Below are positions 8,013-14,572 of a stretch of DNA of 23,261 nt, piece after piece; within the stretch, counting starts at the first letter, position 1; every line of letters begins with the position of its first letter. Made by a program: the position numbers and the translations under genes. Origin of the DNA: an uncultured Pseudomonadota bacterium (GTDB lineage: Bacteria > Pseudomonadota > Gammaproteobacteria > Xanthomonadales > Ahniellaceae); assembly GCA_937996755.1 (NCBI GenBank), contig CALKUS010000037.1, positions 1-23,261 of the forward strand, in the 5' to 3' direction. The notes beneath the pieces are model-generated. The model saw only the letters and a program-made list of their open reading frames with translations. It was not told the DNA's origin and searched no databases.

Positions 8013-10418
8013 TCAGAACGGCAGCACGAGCCCCGGCTCCAGCGCGAGCATCTGCGCGCGGAACGTCTCCTGGATGCGCGTGAGCGCGGACTGGTCGTTC
8101 GCGTCGAAGCGCAGCACCAGGTTCGGCGTCGTGTTGGAGCAGCGCACCAGCCCCCAGCCGTCGGGATAGTCCGCGCGCACGCCGTCGATCGTCGACACGC
8201 GCGCACCGGGGAACGACGCGCGCTCGCGGAACTTCGCGATGTACGCGTAGTGCTGCCCCTCGTCCATCGGCACCTTGAGCTCCGGCGTCGAGACGCCCTT
8301 GGGCAGCTCGTCGAACATGTCCTGCGGCGATCGCTCGCTCGCGCCGAGGATCTCGCAGAGGCGCGCGGCGGCATAGATGCCGTCGTCGAACCCGAACCAG
8401 CGCTCGCGGAAGAAGAAGTGGCCGCTCATCTCGCCGGCGAGCTCCGCGTCTTCCTCGCGCATCTTCGCCTTGATCAGCGAATGCCCGGTCTTCCACATCA
8501 GCGGGCTGCCGCCGTGGCGCAGGATGAGGTCCTGCAGGTGGCCGGTGCACTTCACGTCGTAGATGATCGCGGCGCCCGGGTTGCGGTTCAGCACGTCGAT
8601 CGCGAACAGCATCAGCAGGCGATCGGGAAAGATGATCTCGCCGTTCGCCGTCACGACGCCCAGGCGGTCGCCGTCGCCGTCGAACGCCAGTCCGAGGTCG
8701 GCCTGCAGCCGCTTCACCGAGACGATCAGGTCGGAGAGGTTGTGCGGGTCGCTCGGGTCCGGGTGGTGGTTCGGGAAGTTGCCGTCCACCTCGCAATACA
8801 GCGGCACGACTTCGCAACCGATCTGTTCGAGCACCTGCGGCGCGATGCCGCCGGCGATGCCGTTGCCCGCGTCGACGACCACCTTGAGGCGGCGCTCCAC
8901 CTGCACGTCGCCCGCGATGCGCTCGATGTAGTCGTTCGCGACGTCCATCACCTGCAGGCCGCCGGCGCCGTTCGCGAGCTTGCCTTCGACGATGCGCTCG
9001 TAGATCTCCGCGATCCGGTCCTCGGCCAGCGTCTCGCCGCCGATCACGATCTTGAAGCCGTTGTAGTCGGGCGGGTTGTGGCTGCCCGTCACCATGACGC
9101 CGGAGCCCGCGTTCAGGTGGAACGTCGCGAAATAGAGCACGGGCGTCGGCACGGCGCCGATGTCGATCACGTCGGCGCCGGCGAGGCGCAGGCCCTTGAT
9201 GAGCTCCTGCACGAGTTGCGGCCCGGACAGCCGCCCGTCGCGCGCGACCACGATCTCGGTCAGCCCGCGTTCCTTGAGCAGCGTGCCGATGGCCTGGCCG
9301 ATCACGCGGGCCGTGGCGTTCGTGAGCGTCTTGCCCACGACGCCGCGGATGTCGTACGCACGGAAGATGCTGCGGTCGATCGCCGCGGCGCGCGGATCCG
9401 GCTCCTTCGGCGCGGGTGCGGCCGCCGCGGCCGCGACCGGCTTGTCGGCGGCCGCGACGGGCGCCTTCGCGGCGGGCGCGGGCGCCGGTGCGGCGTCGGC
9501 AGGTTGCTCGGCGTCCGCCGCCTTCGCCGGTCGCTTGAGCAACGCGTTGAGTCCCGCAAGCGCGCCCTGGCCGCTCGCGAGGCTGCGCCGCACCAGCACG
9601 AGCGCGAAGGCGAGCGCCGCGAACAGCACGGCGGCGAAGCCCAGCTTGCCGACGCTCTCGGACGCGAGCAAGGGCACGAAGTCGCTGGGCTTGAACGATT
9701 CCGGGCGCTGCGTGGCGATCGAGAAGATGCTGCCGGGAACCACGGTCGCGCGGTCCTCGGCGCCGGTACGCGCGCCGCCTCGCTCGGCGAGTACGGCCGT
9801 GTCGTAGGAGCCCTGGCGCAACTCGACCCGGCCCGCGCCGCTGTCGGCAGACTTCACCGCGGCGAGGATCTCGTCGGCGGGCAGCAGCACGTAGACGTAG
9901 GCCACGTTGCGGTCGCCCGCCCGCACGGCCTGCGACAGCGCGAGGCGCCAGGTGCCGTCGGCATCCTTGTGCGCCTGCGCGCGCGCGACGCCGCCGTTGC
10001 TGCGTGCGTCGGCCAGCACGTTCGCGCGCGCATACCCGAACGCCGCGAGGTCGGCGGACAGCAGCTCCGGCAGTTCCGGCGCGTAGAAATCGGCGAGCAC
10101 GGCGTCGGGCAGCCGCTCCTTGAGGCGCACGGTCGCTCGCTGGCGGCCGGCATCGTCGACCACCGCCAGCGCGAGGCGCAGCTCGTTGTCGTCGAGCGCG
10201 AGCTTCAGCGCGCGCTGGCGCCCCGCCACGAGCTCGCCGACCTTCTTCGCGAGCGCCGCCCGCGTGGCATCCAGCGTCGTCGTCGTGGCGTGCTCGCGCG
10301 CGACGACGACCGCCTGCGCGAAACAGGCCAGGGCGAGACCGACGCACAGGCCGAAGCCGGCGCTGAGCGCGAGGCGACGCACGTCGACGCCGCCGGGGCG
10401 GGTCTCCTGTGTCGCCAT
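8013..10418 (-). CDS. algC: phosphomannomutase/phosphoglucomutase with membrane sensor-like N-terminus
   Basis: Converts mannose-6-P or glucose-6-P to the 1-phosphate for LPS and exopolysaccharide precursors (called xanA in Xanthomonas). The 801-residue product has two parts. Residues 348-801 are a complete alpha-D-phosphohexomutase: the phosphoserine loop VTGSHNPPDYNGFK with Ser446, the metal loop DGDGDRLG, the sugar loop GEMSGHFFF, and the phosphate-binding region RCSNTTPNLVLRF near the end. Residues 1-347 add a membrane helix (about 16-38), a periplasmic region of about 215 residues, a second helix (about 257-277) and an Ala/Pro linker. Long AlgC forms of this kind are known in Pseudomonas and Xanthomonadaceae. 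The ATG at 10418 is preferred; an in-frame GTG ten codons upstream is possible. The frame stays open far upstream, but that part is a shadow of dut and coaBC. It is downstream of dut in the same direction. Confidence 0.93.
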   Translation of the reverse strand: MATQETRPGGVDVRRLALSAGFGLCVGLALACFAQAVVVAREHATTTTLDATRAALAKKVGELVAGRQRALKLALDDNELRLALAVVDDAGRQRATVRLKERLPDAVLADFYAPELPELLSADLAAFGYARANVLADARSNGGVARAQAHKDADGTWRLALSQAVRAGDRNVAYVYVLLPADEILAAVKSADSGAGRVELRQGSYDTAVLAERGGARTGAEDRATVVPGSIFSIATQRPESFKPSDFVPLLASESVGKLGFAAVLFAALAFALVLVRRSLASGQGALAGLNALLKRPAKAADAEQPADAAPAPAPAAKAPVAAADKPVAAAAAAPAPKEPDPRAAAIDRSIFRAYDIRGVVGKTLTNATARVIGQAIGTLLKERGLTEIVVARDGRLSGPQLVQELIKGLRLAGADVIDIGAVPTPVLYFATFHLNAGSGVMVTGSHNPPDYNGFKIVIGGETLAEDRIAEIYERIVEGKLANGAGGLQVMDVANDYIERIAGDVQVERRLKVVVDAGNGIAGGIAPQVLEQIGCEVVPLYCEVDGNFPNHHPDPSDPHNLSDLIVSVKRLQADLGLAFDGDGDRLGVVTANGEIIFPDRLLMLFAIDVLNRNPGAAIIYDVKCTGHLQDLILRHGGSPLMWKTGHSLIKAKMREEDAELAGEMSGHFFFRERWFGFDDGIYAAARLCEILGASERSPQDMFDELPKGVSTPELKVPMDEGQHYAYIAKFRERASFPGARVSTIDGVRADYPDGWGLVRCSNTTPNLVLRFDANDQSALTRIQETFRAQMLALEPGLVLPF

Positions 10419-10513
10419 CTGCAACGCGGTCTTCTTCTGAGCCACCGTCAACGCGTCCTCGAACGTGCCGTGCCGCGCGCGACGCCGATCGGCGCGCCCC
10501 GGCCTTCGCCGGC

Positions 10514-10975
10514 CTACTGTTTTCCGGTATGCCCGAAACCGCCCGCGCCGCGCACGCTGGCCGTGAACTCCGGCACGATGCGCAAGCGCGCCTGTGCCAC
10601 GGGAACCACGACGAGCTGCGCGATGCGATCGCCCGGCGCGATGGTAAAGGCCTGCGGCGATCGGTTCCAGCACGACACCATGAGCGGACCCTGGTAGTCG
10701 GAGTCGATCAACCCCACCAGGTTGCCCAGCACGATTCCGTGCTTGTGCCCCAGGCCCGAGCGCGGCAGCAGCACGGCCGCGAAGCCGGGATCGCCGATGT
10801 GCAGCGCAAGCCCCGTCGAAACGAGCGCGGTCGCGCCCGCCGCGAGCTCGAGCTCGGCGTCCAGGCAGGCGCGCAGGTCCATGCCGGCCGAGCCTTCGGT
10901 CGCGTAGGCCGGCAGCGGGAATTCGCGTCCGAGCCGCGCGTCGAGGATGCGCACGTCCACGTCGATCGCGCTCAC
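10514..10975 (-). CDS. dut: dUTP diphosphatase
   Basis: Hydrolyses dUTP to dUMP and pyrophosphate, which keeps uracil out of DNA and feeds dTMP synthesis. The homotrimeric-type protein is 153 residues and shows all five motifs: AGMDLRA (30-36), PRSGLG (71-76), GLIDSDYQG with the catalytic D91, GDRIAQL (115-121), and RGAGGFGHTG near the C-terminus. In motif 5, His replaces the common Ser, a variant I recall from related bacteria. The start is GTG at 10975, and its GTGA overlaps the coaBC stop by 4 bases, which indicates translational coupling. The coaBC-dut-algC order matches that of pseudomonads and xanthomonads. Confidence 0.96.
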   Translation of the reverse strand: MSAIDVDVRILDARLGREFPLPAYATEGSAGMDLRACLDAELELAAGATALVSTGLALHIGDPGFAAVLLPRSGLGHKHGIVLGNLVGLIDSDYQGPLMVSCWNRSPQAFTIAPGDRIAQLVVVPVAQARLRIVPEFTASVRGAGGFGHTGKQ

Positions 10976-12207
10976 GGGCGCGGCTCCCGCTTCGCGAGCC
11001 GCGCGGCGATGCGGGCGACGAGTGCACGCGCGAGCTCGGCCTTGCTCGCCCGGCCGAGGTCCTCGCTGCTGCCGTCGGCAGCGTAGAGCACGAGCGCGTT
11101 GTCGGCCGACTCGAAGCCGGTGCCCGGCTCGCCGACGCGGTTCGCGGCGAGCAGGTCGAGGCGCTTCGCGGCGAGCTTGGCGCGCGCATTGCGCTCGACG
11201 TCGTTCGTTTCGGCGGCGAAGCCGACCAGCAGCGGCGGCTGCGGCAAGGCCGCGACGCGTGCGAGCACGTCGTCCGTGCGCACGAGGTCGAGCGCGGGCA
11301 CGCCGCCCTCCTTCTTGATCTTCGCGGCGGCGGGCTCGCGCGGCCGGAAATCGGCGACCGCCGCCGCCGCCACGAACACGTCGTGGCGCGGCGCTTCAGC
11401 GAGCACGGCGTCGGCCATCTGCGCCGCGCTGCGCACGTTTCGGCGCGCCACGCCGTTCGGCGTGTCGAGCGCAACGGGACCGGCAACCAGCAGGACGTCG
11501 GCACCTGCCTCGGCCGCGGCCTGCGCGATCGCGAAACCCATGCGCCCCGAGCTGCGGTTGCCGATGAAGCGCACCGGGTCGATGTCCTCGTAGGTGGGGC
11601 CGGCATTGACCAGCACGCGACGGCCGGCCAGCACGCCGGCGGCCGGGCGCATGAGCGCGGCGACGATGTCGTCGGGCTCCATCATCCGGCCCGGGCCGAC
11701 ATCGCCGCAGGCCTGCTCGCCCGAGCCAGGACCGAAAATGGCGACGCCGCGCTGGCGCAGCGTCGCGATGTTCGCGCGTACCGCGGCGTGCGCCCACATC
11801 TGCTGGTTCATCGCGGGCGCGATCGCGAGCGGCGCCGCGCTCGCGAGGCAGACGGTGGCCAGGAGATCGTCCGCGAGGCCGTGGGCGAGCCGGGCGACGA
11901 GGTCGGCCGTGGCCGGCGCGACGACGATGCGCTGCGCCCAGCGCGCGAGCTCGATGTGGCTCATCGCGGCTTCCGCGCCCTCGTCCCACAGCGACGTGCG
12001 CACCGGGTGGCCGGTGAGCGCCTGCAGCGTGGGCGCGCCGATGAAATGCAGTGCCGCATCGGTCATGACCACGCGCACTTCGGCGCCTGCGTCCTGCAGG
12101 CGGCGCGCGAGCTCGGCGGACTTGTACGCCGCGATGCCGCCGCCGATGCCGAGCAGCACGCGCAGGCGCGTCGGGGCGGGGGACCCAGTTCTGGCGCTGC
12201 TCGTCAT
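10972..12207 (-). CDS. coaBC: bifunctional phosphopantothenoylcysteine decarboxylase/synthetase
   Basis: Makes 4'-phosphopantetheine from 4'-phosphopantothenate and cysteine in coenzyme A synthesis. The 411-residue protein has both halves. The CoaC flavoprotein part shows GIGGGIAAYKSAEL (20-33), active-site H84 in SHIELARW, PAMNQQMW (131-138) and C167 in ACGDVG. The CoaB part shows NAGPTYEDIDPVRFIGNRSSG from N201 and the KIKK lysines (296-299) needed for the cytidylyl step. The ATG at 12207 gives the standard N-terminus; longer frames upstream add arginine-rich shadow sequence. A possible -10 (TAAGCT on the minus strand, 12236-12241) lies about 30 bases before it. It heads the leftward coaBC-dut-algC unit and is divergent from radC. 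Confidence 0.96.
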   Translation of the reverse strand: MTSSARTGSPAPTRLRVLLGIGGGIAAYKSAELARRLQDAGAEVRVVMTDAALHFIGAPTLQALTGHPVRTSLWDEGAEAAMSHIELARWAQRIVVAPATADLVARLAHGLADDLLATVCLASAAPLAIAPAMNQQMWAHAAVRANIATLRQRGVAIFGPGSGEQACGDVGPGRMMEPDDIVAALMRPAAGVLAGRRVLVNAGPTYEDIDPVRFIGNRSSGRMGFAIAQAAAEAGADVLLVAGPVALDTPNGVARRNVRSAAQMADAVLAEAPRHDVFVAAAAVADFRPREPAAAKIKKEGGVPALDLVRTDDVLARVAALPQPPLLVGFAAETNDVERNARAKLAAKRLDLLAANRVGEPGTGFESADNALVLYAADGSSEDLGRASKAELARALVARIAARLAKREPRP

Positions 12208-12299
12208 CCGAATGCCGACACGACGTGGGGCGATTAGCTTACAGGACGGCGCGGCGTCTTCCTGCGCGCGCCGGCGCGTGCGCGGCGCATGCTGGCGCC

Positions 12300-12974
12300 A
12301 TGCGCATCGCCGACTTTCCCGCCGAAGAACGCCCGCGCGAACGCTTGCTCGCCCACGGTGCGCAGGCACTGTCCGACGCCGAGCTGCTCGCGTTGTTCCT
12401 GCGCACCGGCACGCGCGGGCGCAGTGCCCTCGACGTCGCGCGCGAGTTGCTCGCGCGGTTCGGCGGGCTCGACGCGCTGCTTGCCGCACCCGTGCAGGAG
12501 CTCGTCGCGCAACCGGGCGTCGGTCCCGCGAAGTACGCGCAGCTCGCGGCGGCGACGGAGCTCGCGCGGCGCGCGCTCGAGCGCGGCGTCCGGCGCGAGG
12601 CCAGCCTGTCCAGCCCGCGCGCGAGCGCGGAGTTCCTGCGCGCGTGGCTGCGGCGCTATCCGTACGAGGTCTTCGCGTGTGTGTTCCTGGACAACCGGCA
12701 TCGCGTGATCGCCTGCGAGGAGCTGTTCCGCGGCACCATCGACGGTGCCAGCGTGCACCCGCGCGAAGTCGTGCGCCGTGCGCTCGCGCACAATGCCGCG
12801 GCCGTGATCCTCGCGCACAACCATCCGTCCGGCGTCGCGGAGCCGAGCCAGGCCGATGTCGCGCTGACGCGACGGCTCGGCGACTCGCTCGGCCTCATCG
12901 ACGTGCGCGTGCTCGACCATTTCATCGTCGGCGACGGCGAGCCGCTGTCGCTCGCCGAACGCGGGCTCATGTGA
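12300..12974 (+). CDS. radC: RadC/JAMM-domain protein
   Basis: Member of the RadC (UPF0758) family, of unproven biochemical role despite its historic DNA-repair name. The 224-residue protein has the usual length. An N-terminal helix-hairpin-helix region with QPGVGPAKYAQL (71-82) is followed by a JAMM metalloprotease-like domain. Its metal motif is complete: H173-x-H175 in AHNHPSG, then D186. The ATG at 12300 gives the family start (RIADFPAEERPRERL); the longer frame from 12225 crosses the divergent promoter region. It is divergent from coaBC over 92 bases, as in many gammaproteobacteria. Confidence 0.93.
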   Translation: MRIADFPAEERPRERLLAHGAQALSDAELLALFLRTGTRGRSALDVARELLARFGGLDALLAAPVQELVAQPGVGPAKYAQLAAATELARRALERGVRREASLSSPRASAEFLRAWLRRYPYEVFACVFLDNRHRVIACEELFRGTIDGASVHPREVVRRALAHNAAAVILAHNHPSGVAEPSQADVALTRRLGDSLGLIDVRVLDHFIVGDGEPLSLAERGLM

Positions 12975-13035
12975 AGCAGGGGTGCAGGTGCAATGGCGCG
13001 ATCGTCCGGGCTTTCCTTGGGTTTTCGCCAACCCC

Positions 13036-13041
13036 TATACT
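13036..13041 (+). promoter_or_regulatory. -10 box upstream of the HD/PDEase-like gene
   Basis: TATACT is a near-perfect -10 hexamer in the 102-base gap after radC. The best -35 at 17-18 bases is weak (TTTCCT/TTCCTT, 13012-13018). Transcription would start near 13048, downstream of the first in-frame ATG at 12993, which favours the GTG at 13077 as the start codon. Confidence 0.45.
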
Positions 13042-13076
13042 GCCGCCGCCGATGCGCGGCGCCTCCGGTTCGGGCG

Positions 13077-14129
13077 GTGATCACGGGACTTGCCAGGGAT
13101 TTTCCGCCGGACGAAGTCGAGCGCCAGGTGCCCGACGTCGCGTCCGCGCGCGCGCTCGTCAACGAGCGTCGTCCCGACGTGCCGGTGCTGCTGAAACGCC
13201 GCCGCGCCGTCTACCACGATTTCTACGGCGAGCCGGCGCACCAGTACCTGGAGCGCGCCGAAAGCGCCACGCTGCTCGCGCTCGCGCGCATGGGCGTACG
13301 CCACGGCAGCTTCGGCAGCGACTTCCACAGCTACCACAACGAGAACCACGCGCTGGAGATCCTCGATCGCCGGCTCGGCCGCGTGCTCGGGCAGGAAGGC
13401 GTGCAGGCGCTGCCCGGCCGCGACTGGCTCGCGCTGTCGCTGTTCGCGACCTGCCACGACCTGCGCCAGCGCGAGACGGTCGAGTTCTCGCACGGCATCG
13501 GCAACAACGAGGCCGCGTCAATCGCCGAGACCTTCCGCATCCTGGAAGTGGCCGGATTCCGCGCGCAGGAGCACGAAGAGCTGTTCGTGGCGCTGGAAAT
13601 CATGATCGCGGGGTCCACGTTCGACGCGAGCCCGCGCTCGTCCGCGTACAACGTCGCCGAGATCGTGACCACGGGCGGCCCGCTGGCACCGCGGCTCGCC
13701 ACGGAGCTCGATACGGCACGGCCCGGCTGGCGCGAGGAACCGTTGCTCGAGCGCGCGCTGAACCTGGCGCTGATCGCGTCCGATCTCGACACCGCGAACG
13801 TCGGCGAGCGCTTCGCGGAGTTCGCGCAGAGCGCCGCCCGACTGGCGGCCGAGCGCGAGATGCGCGCGGGCCGATCGCTGAACTCGCCGGAGTCGGGCGC
13901 GCCCGTGCTCGGCTTCCTGACCGACGGGCAGGAGCGCTACTTCTTCGACCTGCACCGCTTCTGCTCCGACCTCGGCACGTCCGTGTTCGGCCAAGGCAAG
14001 GACTACAACGCGCCGCGCGTGCGCGAGCTCGCCGGCGAGCTGCGCCGTCGCTTCGGCGGGCGCACGGCGGGCTCCTACACGGGCGACGAGGTGCTGCATT
14101 CGCACCTGACCCTGGCGGAAACCGTTTGA
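13077..14129 (+). CDS. HD/PDEase-like metal phosphohydrolase of unknown substrate
   Basis: A soluble protein of about 350 residues with a predicted HD-type catalytic core. From the GTG start, the segment FHSYHNENHALEIL (H86-N87 and H90) resembles the HNxxHA metal motif of cyclic-nucleotide phosphodiesterases. ATCHDLRQ supplies the HD pair H126-D127, followed by HGIGNNEAASIAE. A later Asp in LIASDLDTANVG could complete the metal site. No sensor, GGDEF or membrane segment is visible. The start is uncertain: the longest frame begins at ATG 12993 but with low-complexity basic sequence ahead of a good -10 box, and no clear ribosome site precedes the GTG. I do not recognise a named family, and the substrate could be a cyclic nucleotide or another phosphate compound. 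It follows radC and precedes the DnaA-box region. Confidence 0.75.
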   Translation: MITGLARDFPPDEVERQVPDVASARALVNERRPDVPVLLKRRRAVYHDFYGEPAHQYLERAESATLLALARMGVRHGSFGSDFHSYHNENHALEILDRRLGRVLGQEGVQALPGRDWLALSLFATCHDLRQRETVEFSHGIGNNEAASIAETFRILEVAGFRAQEHEELFVALEIMIAGSTFDASPRSSAYNVAEIVTTGGPLAPRLATELDTARPGWREEPLLERALNLALIASDLDTANVGERFAEFAQSAARLAAEREMRAGRSLNSPESGAPVLGFLTDGQERYFFDLHRFCSDLGTSVFGQGKDYNAPRVRELAGELRRRFGGRTAGSYTGDEVLHSHLTLAETV

Positions 14130-14225
14130 CGGCGCGGCCCCGCGCCCCGGAACCCGCGAAATCCCCGGCGAATTCCGGCCCGACACCCCGCAAACCCGCG
14201 CCCCGCCTCGCGCTCGCCGCGTGGG

Positions 14226-14234
14226 TTATTCACA
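14226..14234 (+). promoter_or_regulatory. DnaA-box match
   Basis: TTATTCACA fits the DnaA consensus TTATNCACA exactly. Such a nonamer is rare by chance in G+C-rich DNA, and two more perfect copies lie within 200 bases. Confidence 0.45.
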
Positions 14235-14390
14235 CGCCCCTGTCTTTCGTGGGGTTGACGCAGGAAAAGCGGCGCCGGACACGAATTTCACGGGCAGCCT
14301 CACGAAATCAATCACTTAGCCGCCGGTCAAGCCTTGCTCCCGTGACAAAAAAGCGAACGCCGGCCACGGTTTAGCGATTCCGTCCCGCGC

Positions 14391-14425
14391 TTTTACACAA
14401 CGTTATCCACAAGCGCTGTGGATAA
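14391..14425. promoter_or_regulatory. DnaA-box cluster with inverted pair
   Basis: A relaxed box, TTTTACACA (14391-14399), is followed by a perfect TTATCCACA (14403-14411) on the plus strand. Its exact reverse complement TGTGGATAA (14417-14425) lies 5 bases later. TTATCCACA is the high-affinity E. coli R1-type box. The inverted pair could bind two DnaA molecules. This is direct sequence matching; binding is inferred. Confidence 0.55.
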
Positions 14426-14443
14426 GCGAGGCAGGATGCCGAA

Positions 14444-14495
14444 GTCCCGGACGGCACAGGGATGTGCGTGGGTCCGGGACCCAGCGCCTCGCTGG
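14444..14495. other. tandem hairpins upstream of argS
   Basis: Outer arms GTCCCGGAC (14444-14452) and GTCCGGGAC (14472-14480) pair over 9 bp. Inside them GCACA (14454-14458) pairs with TGTGC (14463-14467) around a GGGA loop. A second hairpin follows at once: CCAGCG (14481-14486) pairs with CGCTGG (14490-14495) around a 3-base loop. There is no T-run, so an intrinsic terminator is not clear. An alternative fold uses the palindrome at 14470-14482. Confidence 0.5.
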
Positions 14496-14515
14496 CCGAC
14501 AGCATGCCGAACGGT

Positions 14516-14543
14516 TTGGCGAATCCGCCCGCGCCACTACACT
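14516..14543 (+). promoter_or_regulatory. probable argS promoter
   Basis: TTGGCG (14516-14521), a 16-base spacer and TACACT (14538-14543) make a fair sigma-70 promoter. It would start transcription about 23 bases before the argS GTG. The sequence just before the GTG is C/T-rich and lacks a Shine-Dalgarno site. Confidence 0.5.
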
Positions 14544-14572
14544 AGGCGGCCCATTTTTCTGCTCCTCCTCCC

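Larger units (their letters stand above)
14130..14572. other. 443-base non-coding region
   Basis: This is the only long gap in the window. I see no credible reading frame in it; open frames here are read-through tails of shadow frames. It holds DnaA-box matches at 14226-14234, 14391-14399 and 14403-14425, tandem hairpins at 14444-14495 and the probable argS promoter at 14516-14543. The stretch from about 14280 to 14425 is clearly more A+T-rich than the surrounding genes. Confidence 0.7.

Noticed and set aside
10419..11606. Upstream extension of algC to 1197 residues
   Set aside because: The extension lies over dut and coaBC in another frame and is Arg/Ser-rich; the membrane helix begins soon after the ATG at 10418.
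11594..14374. A 926-codon plus-strand frame crossing coaBC, radC and the HD gene
   Set aside because: Low-complexity Arg/Ala/Ser sequence overlapping three well-supported genes; an effect of high G+C content.
14226..14425. Naming the DnaA-box cluster as oriC
   Set aside because: No dnaA, dnaN, gidA or rpmH gene is nearby and no 13-mer unwinding repeats are evident, so only DnaA binding is proposed.
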